This document shows positions 48,647-58,395 of a DNA stretch of 62,996 nucleotides, piece after piece. How positions within the stretch are numbered: the first letter of the stretch is position 1; each line of letters begins with the position of its first letter. The stretch is from NCBI GenBank assembly GCA_028875855.1, contig JAGWVA010000016.1, forward strand, positions 1 through 62,996, written 5' to 3'. A program made the translations under genes and the position numbers. The notes below the pieces were generated by a model that saw nothing but the letters and a program-made list of their open reading frames with translations, did not search any database and was not told the DNA's origin. This DNA comes from Paracoccaceae bacterium. GTDB lineage: Bacteria > Pseudomonadota > Alphaproteobacteria > Rhodobacterales > Rhodobacteraceae.

Positions 48647-50980
48647 GTGACAGATCCGACCGCCCGCCGACTTTCCCTGGCCGAAACGGCCGCGGGTGTG
48701 TTCAGCCGCAGCAGGTGGCTGATCGCGGTGGCGATTGCCTGCATCGCGACCGCCGTCTGGGTGGAGGAATCGCGGTCCAAGCTCGTGCTCACCAGTGCGG
48801 GCGTCGTCTTCAGCATGATCGCGGTGATTGCGGCATCGATCGTGGCCTTTGCGCAATTCTCGGCCCGTCGGCTGCGCAGGCAGGTGCTTGCCATCGTGGA
48901 ACACGACGCGGCGCCCACGTTCTGCACCGATTTCGAAGGCGAAATCCTCTTTCAGAACCGCGCGGCCGAACTCCGGTTCGGCAAGCAGGGGCGCCAGAGC
49001 CTGCCGCGCGCCATGGCCGGCCTGTTCGCCAATCCGGCCGCGGTGATGTTCCGTCTGCAATCGCGCGCGGGACGGGGCGGCGCCTCGCGCGAAGATGTCG
49101 TCACGCGACGCGGCCACGCTCGGCTTTCGGTGCACCGGATCGGGCGGCGGCAATTCCTCTGGCGGCTTGAAGAGATGATGGAACGCGGCGACGCCGCGGG
49201 CAGCGTCAGCAACATGCATCTTCCGATGATGATCGCCTCGAAATCGGGAACGGTGGTCTTCATGAACGACGCGCTGCGCATGATCGTGAAGGGGCGTCCG
49301 AAAACGCTGGACCGGGTCTTCCTGAACCTGCCGATCAGGTCGGGGGAAGAGGCCATGATTTCAACGCCGGACGGCCCGATCCGCACGATGGTGGCAGAGA
49401 TTGCGGGCTCGGGCGACCGGCGCGAGATCTACCTGCTTCCGGTGTCGGACGGGGATGGCCAAGACCTCAACGACCAGGACGCGCTGTTCGAAAACCTTCC
49501 CGTGGCTCTGGTGCGCATTTCCTCCACCGGACTGGTCGAGGCGGCCAACCAGCTTGGGCGCGACTATCTCGGGCTCTCGGCCGAGGAACAGCCGGCCTTC
49601 GGTTCCATCGTGGGCGGGCTTGGGCGCCCCGTGGGCGACTGGATCACCGACACGCTGGCCGGTCGGGCAGACGGCCGACCAGAGGTGTTGCGGGCCAGCC
49701 GTCGAAAGGAGGATCGGTTCTTCCAGATCAGCCTGCGGCGCGTGTCCACGCGCGGAACGCCGCAGGTCTTTGCCGTGCTGAATGACGCAACCGATCTGAA
49801 AACGATGGAGGCGCAGGTCGTCCAAAGCCAGAAGATGCTGGCGATCGGCCAGCTTGCCGGGGGAATCGCGCATGATTTCAACAACCTGTTGACCGCCATC
49901 ACGGGCCACTGCGATCTTCTCTTGCTGCGCCGCGATGAAAACGATCCAGACTATGCCGATCTCATTCAGGTGCAGCAGAATACCAACAGGGCGGCGAGCC
50001 TCGTGCGTCAGTTGCTGGCCTTCTCTCGCAAGCAGATCCTCCTGCCCGAGGTGATCGACCTTCCCGACATCCTTTCGGACCTGTCGCATCTTCTCAATCG
50101 CCTCGTGGGCGAGCGTGTGTTGGTCGAGCAGGCCTGGAACGAAGAACTGGACTACATCCGCGCCGATCGTCGCCAGTTCGAGCAGGTGCTGATGAACCTC
50201 GTCGTGAACGCCCGTGACGCGATGCCTGACGGCGGGCGTATCTGGATCGAGGCCGAGAATTGCACCCTGCCCGAGGCGCTTCACCGCGATCAGGCGGTGG
50301 TTCCGGCGGGAAAATACGTCATCGTTCAGGTCCGCGACGAAGGCATGGGGATTCCCGCCGAACGGATGCCCAAGATTTTTGAACCCTTCTTCACCACCAA
50401 GGGCCCGGGAGAGGGGACGGGGCTTGGCCTGTCGACCGCCTATGGCATCGTCAAGCAGACCGGCGGCTACATCTTCGTGGACAGTGTGGTGGGGGCCGGC
50501 ACGACCTTTTCTCTGTATTTTCCGGCGCTCGATTACGGACCGGAGGTGCCCAAGGACGGCAGTCTGGCCGGTGCGTCACGGCGCGTCGCGGCAGGGTCCG
50601 GCCATTTCTGCGAGCCGGGGGGCGTCGTTCTGCTTGTCGAGGATGAGGCCCCGGTGCGCGCCTTCGCGGCCCGCGCCCTGCGCCTGCACGGCTACGAGGT
50701 GATCGAGGCGGACAGCGGCGACGAGGCCCTGCGCAAGCTTGCCGACCCACTGCTTCGGATCGACGTGATCGTGTCGGATGTGATCATGCCCGGCGTGGAC
50801 GGTCCGACCTGGGTGCGCGAGGCGTTGAAGACGCGCGACGCGGTCCGTGTCGTCTTTGTTTCCGGCTATGCCGAGGATGCCTTCAGCGAAGTCTATGAGG
50901 GTATCCCGAATTCGGCCTTCCTGCCGAAACCCTTCTCGCTTGCCGAACTCACGTCCATGGTGCGGGGGCAGATCCACTAG
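48647..50980 (+). CDS. cckA: Hybrid histidine kinase CckA
   Basis: A 777-residue membrane-attached kinase with two N-terminal helices (about 24-37 and 47-70), PAS-like regions, the DHp helix with H409 ([25 protein letters not shown]), an ATPase domain ([34 protein letters not shown]) and a C-terminal receiver with [12 protein letters not shown]. The ending [27 protein letters not shown] matches CckA. It should feed phosphate through ChpT to CtrA, controlling motility and related functions in Rhodobacteraceae. I start at the GTG at 48647 behind CGGAG. Confidence 0.92.
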   Translation: MTDPTARRLSLAETAAGVFSRSRWLIAVAIACIATAVWVEESRSKLVLTSAGVVFSMIAVIAASIVAFAQFSARRLRRQVLAIVEHDAAPTFCTDFEGEILFQNRAAELRFGKQGRQSLPRAMAGLFANPAAVMFRLQSRAGRGGASREDVVTRRGHARLSVHRIGRRQFLWRLEEMMERGDAAGSVSNMHLPMMIASKSGTVVFMNDALRMIVKGRPKTLDRVFLNLPIRSGEEAMISTPDGPIRTMVAEIAGSGDRREIYLLPVSDGDGQDLNDQDALFENLPVALVRISSTGLVEAANQLGRDYLGLSAEEQPAFGSIVGGLGRPVGDWITDTLAGRADGRPEVLRASRRKEDRFFQISLRRVSTRGTPQVFAVLNDATDLKTMEAQVVQSQKMLAIGQLAGGIAHDFNNLLTAITGHCDLLLLRRDENDPDYADLIQVQQNTNRAASLVRQLLAFSRKQILLPEVIDLPDILSDLSHLLNRLVGERVLVEQAWNEELDYIRADRRQFEQVLMNLVVNARDAMPDGGRIWIEAENCTLPEALHRDQAVVPAGKYVIVQVRDEGMGIPAERMPKIFEPFFTTKGPGEGTGLGLSTAYGIVKQTGGYIFVDSVVGAGTTFSLYFPALDYGPEVPKDGSLAGASRRVAAGSGHFCEPGGVVLLVEDEAPVRAFAARALRLHGYEVIEADSGDEALRKLADPLLRIDVIVSDVIMPGVDGPTWVREALKTRDAVRVVFVSGYAEDAFSEVYEGIPNSAFLPKPFSLAELTSMVRGQIH

Positions 50981-51014
50981 CGCGCCGCGAAGTGCGCGCT
51001 GTTGCGCGGCGCGC
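50980..51014. terminator. Long GC hairpin between convergent cckA and prfC
   Basis: A 10-base perfect stem (GCGCGCCGCG / CGCGGCGCGC) with a 15-base loop fills the 41-base gap between two convergent genes. No T-run follows on either strand. It may end both transcripts with help from Rho. Confidence 0.45.
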
Positions 51015-51021
51015 CTTGCGG

Positions 51022-52620
51022 TTAGACCATCATTTCCTTCGTGGCGGTCAGTTTCACCTCCGGGTAGTCACGCTGAACCCGGTCGATGTCCCATTGCAGC
51101 CGCGTCAGATAGACCAGATCGCCGTCATTGTCCGTGGCGATATGCCCCTTGTTGACATTGACGAATTTCTCGACCGCGACCTTGTCGCCCGACACCCAGC
51201 GGGCCGATGTGAACTGAGACGCCTCGAAGCGGACGGGCAGGGAATATTCCTGCTCGATCCGGCTCGCCAGAACGTCGAACTGAAGCGCGCCCACGACCCC
51301 CACGATGAAGCCCGAGCCGATCATCGGCTTGAAGACTTTCGCAGCGCCCTCTTCGGCAAACTGCATCAACGCCTTTTCCAGATGCTTGGCCTTCATCGGA
51401 TCGCCCGCCCGCACGCCCTGCAAGAGTTCCGGCGCGAAGCTCGGGATGCCGGTGAAGCGCAGCGTCTCGCCCTCGGTCAGCGCGTCGCCGATGCGCAATT
51501 GCCCGTGGTTGGGAATGCCGATGATGTCGCCCGCCCAGGCCTCTTCCGCCAATTCCCGGTCGGCGGCCAGGAACAGGACCGGGTTCGACACCGCCATCGG
51601 TTTCTTGGACCGCACGTGCAGAAGCTTCATCCCGCGCGTGAAGTGACCCGACGCAAGGCGCACGAAGGCGACGCGGTCGCGGTGCTTGGGGTCCATGTTC
51701 GCCTGAACCTTGAAGACGAAGCCCGCGACGGTCGCTTCCTCGGGGGCGATCTGGCGTTCGGCGGCCGACTGCGGCTGCGGCTCGGGGCCGAATTCGCCGA
51801 TGCCGGTCATCAGCTCCTTGACGCCAAAGGAGTTGATGGCCGATCCGAACCAGATCGGCGTCATGTGCCCTTCGAGAAAGGCCCGACGGTCGAAGGCCGG
51901 CAGCAGTTCGCGCGCCATCTCAAGCTCGTCGCGCAGCTTCGACAACTGATCGGCCGGCACGTGCTGCGCCAGTTTCGGGTCGTCCAGCCCGTCGATCTTG
52001 ATCGACTCCGCGACGCGGTTGCGGTCGGCACGGTCCATCAGCTCGAGGCGGTCGTGAAGAATGTCGTAGCAGCCCAGGAAATCGCGCCCCATCCCGATCG
52101 GCCAACTGGCCGGGGTCACGTCTATGGCCAGGTTTTCCTGGATCTCGTCGATGATCTCGAAGGTGTCGCGCGACTCCCGGTCCATCTTGTTGCAGAAGGT
52201 CAGGATCGGCAGATCGCGCAGGCGACAGACTTCAAACAGCTTGCGCGTCTGGCTTTCCACCCCCTTCGCCCCGTCGATCACCATGATCGCGGCATCCACC
52301 GCCGTCAGGGTGCGATAGGTGTCCTCGGAAAAGTCCGAGTGGCCGGGCGTATCGACAAGATTGAAGCGATATGTGCCGAAATCGAAGGACATGGCCGAGG
52401 CCGAGACCGAGATCCCGCGCTCCTGTTCCAGCTTCATGAAGTCCGACCGCGTGCGGCGCGCTTCGCCCTTGGCGCGGACCTGCCCGGCCATCTGGATCGC
52501 GCCGCCGAACAGCAGGAACTTTTCGGTCAGCGTCGTCTTGCCGGCGTCCGGGTGCGAAATGATCGCAAAGGTCCGGCGGCGTGCGATTTCGGGCGGAAGG
52601 GCGGGGCGATTGTCAAGCAT
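51022..52620 (-). CDS. prfC: Peptide chain release factor 3
   Basis: A 532-residue GTPase recycling RF1/RF2 from ribosomes. G1 is ISHPDAGKTT, the RF3-specific QERGISVSASAMSF is switch I-II, G3 is DTPGH, and G4 is NKMD; the C-terminal RF3 domain includes VGVVGALQFDVLASRIEQEY. Length and motifs are complete. The ATG at 52620 lacks a strong ribosome site but gives the family's normal start; the frame is open further upstream without similarity. Confidence 0.96.
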   Translation of the reverse strand: MLDNRPALPPEIARRRTFAIISHPDAGKTTLTEKFLLFGGAIQMAGQVRAKGEARRTRSDFMKLEQERGISVSASAMSFDFGTYRFNLVDTPGHSDFSEDTYRTLTAVDAAIMVIDGAKGVESQTRKLFEVCRLRDLPILTFCNKMDRESRDTFEIIDEIQENLAIDVTPASWPIGMGRDFLGCYDILHDRLELMDRADRNRVAESIKIDGLDDPKLAQHVPADQLSKLRDELEMARELLPAFDRRAFLEGHMTPIWFGSAINSFGVKELMTGIGEFGPEPQPQSAAERQIAPEEATVAGFVFKVQANMDPKHRDRVAFVRLASGHFTRGMKLLHVRSKKPMAVSNPVLFLAADRELAEEAWAGDIIGIPNHGQLRIGDALTEGETLRFTGIPSFAPELLQGVRAGDPMKAKHLEKALMQFAEEGAAKVFKPMIGSGFIVGVVGALQFDVLASRIEQEYSLPVRFEASQFTSARWVSGDKVAVEKFVNVNKGHIATDNDGDLVYLTRLQWDIDRVQRDYPEVKLTATKEMMV

Positions 52621-52831
52621 GCCGGGGCTATAGCGTGGCACCGCCCGCCCGACAAGCCGGGGCGTCGCGCGCCACTCCTCGCGGCGCGGTCGTTGTCGAT
52701 GTGGAAACGGACTGATGATCACGCCAACGTGCGCAAGGCCGCTCATCCTTGGCGTGTAACCTTTCGATAATGTTGAACGCTGCGCGGTTCAGCAACCGCA
52801 CCGGCGCCGGCACCTTCGAGGGATGAGTGAC

Positions 52832-53563
52832 ATGCGTGACACCACGATCGGCCACCAGAAGATATCTGCGCTTCTGCTGATGGCACTGTTGGCCGGATGC
52901 GGCGGGGGCGGCGGTGCGGTGGGGGGCACCGCGTCCAACACGGCGGCGCCGACCGCTGCAAGCGATCCTGTCTCCTATACAAATGCCGTGCTTGGGCCGG
53001 GCTATCAGACCGATCTGGACACGCTGGTCGGCGATCCCTTCGACGGGACGACCGGGACGCCCAACAGCGCCTTCAAGGCGATCCCCACCTCCGGCACAGC
53101 GACCTACGCGGGCTTTGCCCTGATCGGGATCAATCGCGCCAATACCCTGCCCGGGGCTCCGCGGTTGACGATCGAGGGAACCTCGACCCTTGCGGCGGAT
53201 TTCGGGGCGGGGTCGATCACGGGATCTGCGACGAATTTCGTGGGAGAGCCAACCGGTGATCAGAACACCACGACCGGCAAATTTCCGGCGCTGGCGGCGC
53301 CCACCTATTTCCCCGGGACGATCTCGATGACCGGATGCATCGGCACGCAGAACGGTTGTTCCGCGACCCGTCCGAATCAGGTGGCGGTGACTTACACGGG
53401 TCAGTTGAGCAACGGGACCTATGCCGTCTCGACCAGTGGGTCCACCACGGGAGACTTCAAGGGCACGCCCATCAAGGGGATCGCGATCACCGACGGCGGG
53501 GCGACCTATATCGTGAACGGCACGGCAGAGCCCGGGGTGCTGGCCGTTCTGGCCAAACCCTGA
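52832..53563 (+). CDS. TbpB-like surface or outer-membrane lipoprotein
   Basis: A 243-residue lipoprotein. The signal peptide ends in the lipobox LLAGC, followed by a glycine tract. The mature part is low in charge and rich in Gly, Thr and Ser, with repeated strand-like segments (ITGSATNF, GTISMTGC, VAVTYTGQL) resembling the beta-barrel of transferrin-binding-protein-like lipoproteins. I prefer the second ATG at 52832, because GAGGG is well spaced from it and abuts the first (52823). Function and ligand are unknown. It is divergent from prfC and convergent with the Hint-domain gene. Confidence 0.65.
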   Translation: MRDTTIGHQKISALLLMALLAGCGGGGGAVGGTASNTAAPTAASDPVSYTNAVLGPGYQTDLDTLVGDPFDGTTGTPNSAFKAIPTSGTATYAGFALIGINRANTLPGAPRLTIEGTSTLAADFGAGSITGSATNFVGEPTGDQNTTTGKFPALAAPTYFPGTISMTGCIGTQNGCSATRPNQVAVTYTGQLSNGTYAVSTSGSTTGDFKGTPIKGIAITDGGATYIVNGTAEPGVLAVLAKP

Positions 53564-53585
53564 TCGACGGACCGCGGCCCGGCCG

Positions 53586-54614
53586 TCAACTCGCCCGCGC
53601 CTGACGGAAGAGGGCCGCCGGGCCGATCCGGTCCAGCACGTGCCGGCTGGCCTCGGTCCCGAAATGCGGGCGATGCGACAGTCCGGGAAAACGCCCCTTC
53701 AGCTCGCGGGCGAGGTCGTCGGGCAGGCGCGTCAGCGTGGCCTCGGTCACCATCAGGCTTTCGGCGGGGATGCCCTCGGCGTAGATGATCTCGTGGCGGT
53801 CGAAGATCAGGCTGAAATAGTCGGTCATCCCGCCCTCGCGCAGGAAAATGCGCGTGTCGTCCACCAGGTGCTTGGCTTGCACGAGAACCTCGGCCGTTTT
53901 GGCGAGCCGCGCCTGACGCTGATACAGGAACAGCCGGTGGTGCTGGCCGACGATCAGGTCGCCTTCGTTGCCAAGCGTGCCGGCCGAGATGACGACCGGC
54001 GCGAAGCTCCCCGAGGCGCGCAGCGTGGCCCGCCCGATCCAGCGCAGGGGTTGCGCGCCGTGATCGCGCGTCAGCACGCGGTCGCCGGGGCGCAGGCTTT
54101 CCACCGCCGCCTGCCGCCCATCGGACAGCGTGATCTTGGTGCCGCGCCCGAAGGAGATGCAGACCAGATCCGCAAGCCGCACCTCGCGCGGGTCCTCGCA
54201 GACCGCGACCAGCGTGTAGTCGCTTTTGGCGACAAGCGGAGACAGGGGCAGGGCGTAGATGGCGGGTCCGGCTGCCCCGTGATGCACCAGAACCAGCACA
54301 TCCACCACGTCCCCCTCGGCCCCCATGAAGGTCAGCCGCGCGGCGATCTGCACGGCCTCGCCGGGCTGGCCGATCTCGGACCCCTGCGCGATGGGCTGGC
54401 GGATGCCGTCCGCGGCGCTGGCAGGGGTGATCGCAAGGCGCAGCGCCCGCGCGTCGGGGGCAAGCTGGTAGATGTCGCCCGCGCAGACCTCGTCCGCGGG
54501 TGCGATCGGATCATGCAGGTTGGCCCCCGCCGTCACGGCAAAGGCGGCGGCCGGGAAAACCTGACAGGTCGCCGCCGGTGCCCGCGTGCTGATGTTGCCC
54601 TGATCGCTTGCCAT
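53586..54614 (-). CDS. Hint-domain (Hedgehog/intein-type) protein
   Basis: A 342-residue protein with a Hint_2 domain in the second half: a cysteine in LVCISFGRGTKITLSDG opens the domain, followed by VESLRPGDRVLTRDHGAQPLRWIG and GQHHRLFLYQ. Such modules can self-cleave at the cysteine, but many Rhodobacteraceae copies have no proven activity. The N-terminal 160 residues are a beta-rich domain without a clear family (FAVTAGANLHDP). No signal peptide is visible; export by a type I system is possible. Two adjacent ATGs (54617, 54614) compete; the second has better spacing from GAGAGG. Confidence 0.75.
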   Translation of the reverse strand: MASDQGNISTRAPAATCQVFPAAAFAVTAGANLHDPIAPADEVCAGDIYQLAPDARALRLAITPASAADGIRQPIAQGSEIGQPGEAVQIAARLTFMGAEGDVVDVLVLVHHGAAGPAIYALPLSPLVAKSDYTLVAVCEDPREVRLADLVCISFGRGTKITLSDGRQAAVESLRPGDRVLTRDHGAQPLRWIGRATLRASGSFAPVVISAGTLGNEGDLIVGQHHRLFLYQRQARLAKTAEVLVQAKHLVDDTRIFLREGGMTDYFSLIFDRHEIIYAEGIPAESLMVTEATLTRLPDDLARELKGRFPGLSHRPHFGTEASRHVLDRIGPAALFRQARAS

Positions 54615-54796
54615 CATCCAGCCTCTCTGTCGTTCGGGTCCGCTGTGACAGCAAATAGCGTCAAACATGGGGCGGTGCGGTTTCGACTTGCGGGATAGAT
54701 CGTTGCCAAATCGGAAACGGATGGCGGGCCATGCGTGCCCTTGCCTTTCCCGCCCCCGGCCGCAATGGTGTCGCCCAGCTAAGGTCGGAGGGCAGG

Positions 54797-55576
54797 ATGG
54801 ATCTGGGCATCAAAGGAAAGCGCGCGCTGGTCTGCGCCGCATCGAAGGGGCTTGGCCGGGGCTGCGCGATGGCGCTGGCCGAGGCGGGGGTTGATCTGGT
54901 CATCAACGCGCGCGGCGCCGAGGCGCTGGAGGCGACCGCGACCGAGATCCGCAACCGCCACGGCGTGACGGTGACCGCAATCGCCGCCGACATCACGACC
55001 GAGGCGGGCCGGGCAAACGTCCTCGAGGCGGCCGGGTCCGTCGATATCCTTGTCACCAACGCGGGCGGCCCGCCGCCGGGCATGTGGAGCGACTGGAGCC
55101 GCGAGGATTTCATCAAGGCGCTGGATGCCAACATGCTGACGCCGATCGCGCTCATGCAGGCGCTGATGCCGGGGATGATGGACCGGGGCTGGGGCCGCGT
55201 CGTCAACATCACCAGCCAGTCGGTCAAGGCGCCGATCGGCGCGCTTGGCCTGTCGAACACCGCGCGCACGGGGCTTACGGGCTTCGTTGCGGGCACCGCG
55301 CGGCAGGTGGCGGGCAAGGGCGTCACGGTGAACAACCTGCTGCCCGGCATCCATGCGACCGACCGGGCGATCTCGCTCGATGCGGCGATGGCCAAGACCC
55401 AGGGCATCACCCCGGCCGAGGCCACCGCCAGACGCGCCGCGACGATCCCCGCCGGGCGCTATGGCACTGCCGAGGAATTTGGCGCGATGTGCGCCTTCCT
55501 TTGCTCGATGCATGCGGGCTTCATCGTGGGGCAGAACATCCTGCTTGACGGCGGGGCGATCAACGCCACGCTGTGA
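54797..55576 (+). CDS. Short-chain dehydrogenase/reductase with altered active site
   Basis: A 259-residue Rossmann-fold protein with the cofactor loop CAASKGLGRG (normally TGxxxGxG), a VTNAGG stretch and the structural serine S140 in NITS. The catalytic YxxxK is replaced by S153-N-T-A-R157. This agrees with a subgroup of 3-oxoacyl-ACP-reductase-like SDRs carrying LSNxxR. Oxidoreductase activity is therefore uncertain. GGAGGG lies before the ATG at 54797. It stands alone, followed by a 7-base stem-loop (55604-55623) and then tatA. Confidence 0.82.
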   Translation: MDLGIKGKRALVCAASKGLGRGCAMALAEAGVDLVINARGAEALEATATEIRNRHGVTVTAIAADITTEAGRANVLEAAGSVDILVTNAGGPPPGMWSDWSREDFIKALDANMLTPIALMQALMPGMMDRGWGRVVNITSQSVKAPIGALGLSNTARTGLTGFVAGTARQVAGKGVTVNNLLPGIHATDRAISLDAAMAKTQGITPAEATARRAATIPAGRYGTAEEFGAMCAFLCSMHAGFIVGQNILLDGGAINATL

Positions 55577-55707
55577 GGCAGAGAGCCGCCGGACAGAGCG
55601 AAAAATCCGCCCCGATGCGGATTCGGGCTTTGATCCGGGGGGATGACACAATATGTCGGTAGCGAGAGGCCGCGCGTTGGGGGCGCAGGCCGGTCAAGGA
55701 GGATAGC

Positions 55708-55905
55708 ATGCTCAACAACATCGGGCTTCCCGGCCTCATAGTGATCGCGGTGGTCTTCATCGTCCTGTTCGGCAAGGGCAAGGTCAGTTCGATCATGGGG
55801 GAGGTCGGCAAGGGCGTGACCGCCTTCAAGAAGGGCATCTCTGACGGTCAGGCCAGCGAAGAGGCCAAGACCGAGGACAAGAAAGACAAGGCCTCAGGGC
55901 CTTGA
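55708..55905 (+). CDS. tatA: Sec-independent protein translocase TatA
   Basis: A 65-residue membrane protein: a short N-terminus, one helix (GLIVIAVVFIVLFG), the conserved FGKGK hinge, an amphipathic helix, and a charged tail. TatA oligomers form the translocation path for folded twin-arginine proteins. GGAGG precedes the ATG. tatB follows after 17 bases and tatC overlaps it, giving a standard tatABC operon. Confidence 0.93.
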   Translation: MLNNIGLPGLIVIAVVFIVLFGKGKVSSIMGEVGKGVTAFKKGISDGQASEEAKTEDKKDKASGP

Positions 55906-55922
55906 GAACGGACTGAGGCGCC

Positions 55923-56654
55923 ATGTTTGATATCGGCTGGTCCGAGCTGATGCTGATCGGGATCGTCGCGCTGATCGTGGTCGGCCCGAAGGATCTTCCG
56001 CGCATGTTCCATGCCCTCGGGCAGTTCACCGCCAAGGCCCGCGCCATGGCGCGCGACTTCCAGTATGCGATGGAACAGGCCGCCCGCGAGGCCGGCGCCG
56101 AGGACATCACCAAGGATCTCAAGAACCTCAAGTCGATGACCTCGCCTTCGGCGTTGGGTCTCGATGCCCTGTCGTCGGCCGGGGCCGCCTTCGATCGCTG
56201 GGACGAGAACAAGCGGCGCGGCATCGATGGCGAACCGGAACCGGACGCCGAAGCGGCCGCCGCGGCGCCTCAGACGCCCGAACACGGGCCCGCGACGGCG
56301 GAACTTGCGGCGAAGGTGAAGGCAAAGACCGCCGCGGCAGAGGCGAAAGCGGCCGAAATCGCAAGCGCGGCCGCCCAGACCGGGACGGAGGCCGCAGCCA
56401 AACCCGCCCGCAAACCGCGCAAGAAGGCAGCACCCACGGCGGAAGCAACGCCCGAAGCGACCCCGGTTGCCGAAGCCGCGGCCCGCAAGCCCCGGACCCG
56501 CAAGACGGCTGCGGCTGATACGCCCGCCGAAGCCGCGGCGACGCCCAAGCCCGCCCGCAAGCCGCGCGCGACCGCGACCCGAACGGCCAGCGCGGATGCG
56601 ACCAAGCCCAAGACCCCGCGCAAGCGCGCCACGCCCGGAAAGACTGACGCATGA
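55923..56654 (+). CDS. tatB: Sec-independent protein translocase TatB
   Basis: A 243-residue TatB. The first ~65 residues are canonical ([35 protein letters not shown], amphipathic helix). After about residue 100 it becomes an Ala/Glu-rich stretch and then a Lys/Arg/Pro/Ala tail with repeats such as [18 protein letters not shown] and KPARKPRAT. The tail makes it longer than E. coli TatB (171). It is coupled to tatC by an ATGA overlap. Confidence 0.92.
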   Translation: MFDIGWSELMLIGIVALIVVGPKDLPRMFHALGQFTAKARAMARDFQYAMEQAAREAGAEDITKDLKNLKSMTSPSALGLDALSSAGAAFDRWDENKRRGIDGEPEPDAEAAAAAPQTPEHGPATAELAAKVKAKTAAAEAKAAEIASAAAQTGTEAAAKPARKPRKKAAPTAEATPEATPVAEAAARKPRTRKTAAADTPAEAAATPKPARKPRATATRTASADATKPKTPRKRATPGKTDA

Positions 56655-57502
56655 GCGCCGACGATATCGAAAGCTCCAGTGCTCCGCTGATGGAGCATCT
56701 GGCCGAGCTGCGCCAACGCCTGATCTGGTCGGTCAGCGCGTTCATCGTGGCGCTGATCCTGTGCTACACGGTCTCGGACCCGATCTTCAATTTCCTCACG
56801 CAGCCGATCTGCCACGCGATGGAGGCCCGCCATCAGGCCTGCGGGCTGACCATGATCAAGCTGCAAGAGGGCTTCTTTGTCGCCATCCGCATCTCGGCGC
56901 TTGGCGGTCTGGTGCTGGCCTTCCCCGTCATCAGCTACCAGCTGTGGCGGTTCGTGGCGCCGGGACTTTACAAGAAGGAACGTCAGGCCTTCCTGCCCTT
57001 CCTGATCGCCTCGCCCGCGATGTTCATCGCCGGGGCGGCCTTTGCCTATTACCTGATCCTGCCGATGGCCTTCGGCTTCTTCCTGAGCTTCCAGCAGCCC
57101 GGCGCGCCGGCCGCGGAAGGCACGGGCAAGGCCTTGCAGCAGGCGGGCATCATCTATCAGGGCTCGATCGAGGCCTATCTGTCGCTGACCACGACCTTCA
57201 TCACGGCCTTCGGTCTGTGCTTCCAGCTTCCGGTGCTGCTCACGCTGATGGGCAAGGCCGGGATCATTTCGTCGCAGTCGCTGGTCAGCATGCGGAAATA
57301 CGCGGTTCTGGTCATCCTGATCCTTGCCGCGGTCGTCACCCCGCCGGATGTCGTGTCGCAGCTTCTGCTGTTCTCGGTCGTCTATGCGCTTTACGAGGTC
57401 TCCATCATCCTGATCCGGCGGATCGAAAAGCAGCGCGAGGCTGAACTGCGGGCCGAGGGCCTGTGGGTCGATGATCCCGACGACGAGGGCGAGGCGAAGT
57501 GA
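56651..57502 (+). CDS. tatC: Sec-independent protein translocase TatC
   Basis: A 283-residue, six-helix receptor for twin-arginine signal peptides. The N-terminal [15 protein letters not shown] contains the conserved signal-binding glutamate region, and [33 protein letters not shown] and [14 protein letters not shown] are family landmarks. It overlaps tatB by four bases, and the next gene starts inside its stop (GTGA). Confidence 0.95.
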   Translation: MSADDIESSSAPLMEHLAELRQRLIWSVSAFIVALILCYTVSDPIFNFLTQPICHAMEARHQACGLTMIKLQEGFFVAIRISALGGLVLAFPVISYQLWRFVAPGLYKKERQAFLPFLIASPAMFIAGAAFAYYLILPMAFGFFLSFQQPGAPAAEGTGKALQQAGIIYQGSIEAYLSLTTTFITAFGLCFQLPVLLTLMGKAGIISSQSLVSMRKYAVLVILILAAVVTPPDVVSQLLLFSVVYALYEVSIILIRRIEKQREAELRAEGLWVDDPDDEGEAK

Positions 57503-58338
57503 TCGACCCGCTGGAACGGATCGCGGCGGCGCTGGAACGGATGAGCCCGCCGCCCGGCCGCGCGCCCGACTTCGCCGGGGCCGAGGCGTTCGTGTGGCAT
57601 GTGCGTCCCGACCGGCTGGAGCCGGTGGAAGAGGTGAACCGGGTCGATCTGTCCCTGCTTCTGGGGATCGAACGGGCGCGGGACACGCTGCTTGAGAACA
57701 CCTTGCAGTTTGCGCGCGGCCTGCCTGCGAACAACGCGCTTCTCTGGGGGTCGCGCGGGATGGGAAAGTCAAGCCTCGTCAAGGCGATCCACGCCGAAGT
57801 TCAGACGCGCGGGCTGCCCCTCAAGCTGATCGAGGTCCAGCGCGAGGATCTGCCCTCCATCGGGCGGCTGCTGAACGTGCTGCGCGAGGCGCCCGGGCTG
57901 CGGTTCCTGCTGTTCTGCGACGACCTGTCCTTCAGCCATGACGACGAACACTACAAGAGCCTGAAGGCCGTGCTGGACGGCGGGATCGAGGGGCGGCCGA
58001 AGAACGTCGTGTTCTATGCCACCTCGAACCGCCGCCACCTGATGCCGCGCGACATGATCGAGAACGAACGCTCGACCGCGATCAATCCCGGCGAGGCGGT
58101 GGAAGAGAAAGTCTCGCTTTCGGACCGGTTCGGGCTGTGGCTCGGGTTCCATCCCTGCACGCAGGACGAATATCTTGCGATGATCCGCGGCTATTGCGAC
58201 GCCTACCGGGTCGAGATCGACGATGCCACGCTTCGCGCCGAGGCGATCGAATGGCAGGCAACGCGCGGTTCGCGTTCGGGCCGTGTGGCCTGGCAATACT
58301 TCACCGACCTCGCGGGGCGGCGCGGCGTCGCGCTTTGA
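57499..58338 (+). CDS. DUF815-family ATPase
   Basis: A 279-residue P-loop ATPase. Walker A is [17 protein letters not shown], Walker B is [11 protein letters not shown], and a sensor segment [17 protein letters not shown] follows; these define the DUF815 AAA-like group. The GTG start overlaps the tatC stop, so it belongs to the tat operon. Molecular role is unknown; the coupling may only be positional. A 6-base hairpin (58347-58361) lies between it and the convergent nlpD gene. Confidence 0.88.
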   Translation: MIDPLERIAAALERMSPPPGRAPDFAGAEAFVWHVRPDRLEPVEEVNRVDLSLLLGIERARDTLLENTLQFARGLPANNALLWGSRGMGKSSLVKAIHAEVQTRGLPLKLIEVQREDLPSIGRLLNVLREAPGLRFLLFCDDLSFSHDDEHYKSLKAVLDGGIEGRPKNVVFYATSNRRHLMPRDMIENERSTAINPGEAVEEKVSLSDRFGLWLGFHPCTQDEYLAMIRGYCDAYRVEIDDATLRAEAIEWQATRGSRSGRVAWQYFTDLAGRRGVAL

Positions 58339-58395
58339 CCCGTGAGCGGGCGCATCGCCCGGCCATCCTCTCGGACGGGCCGGGCCGCGCGGTCA

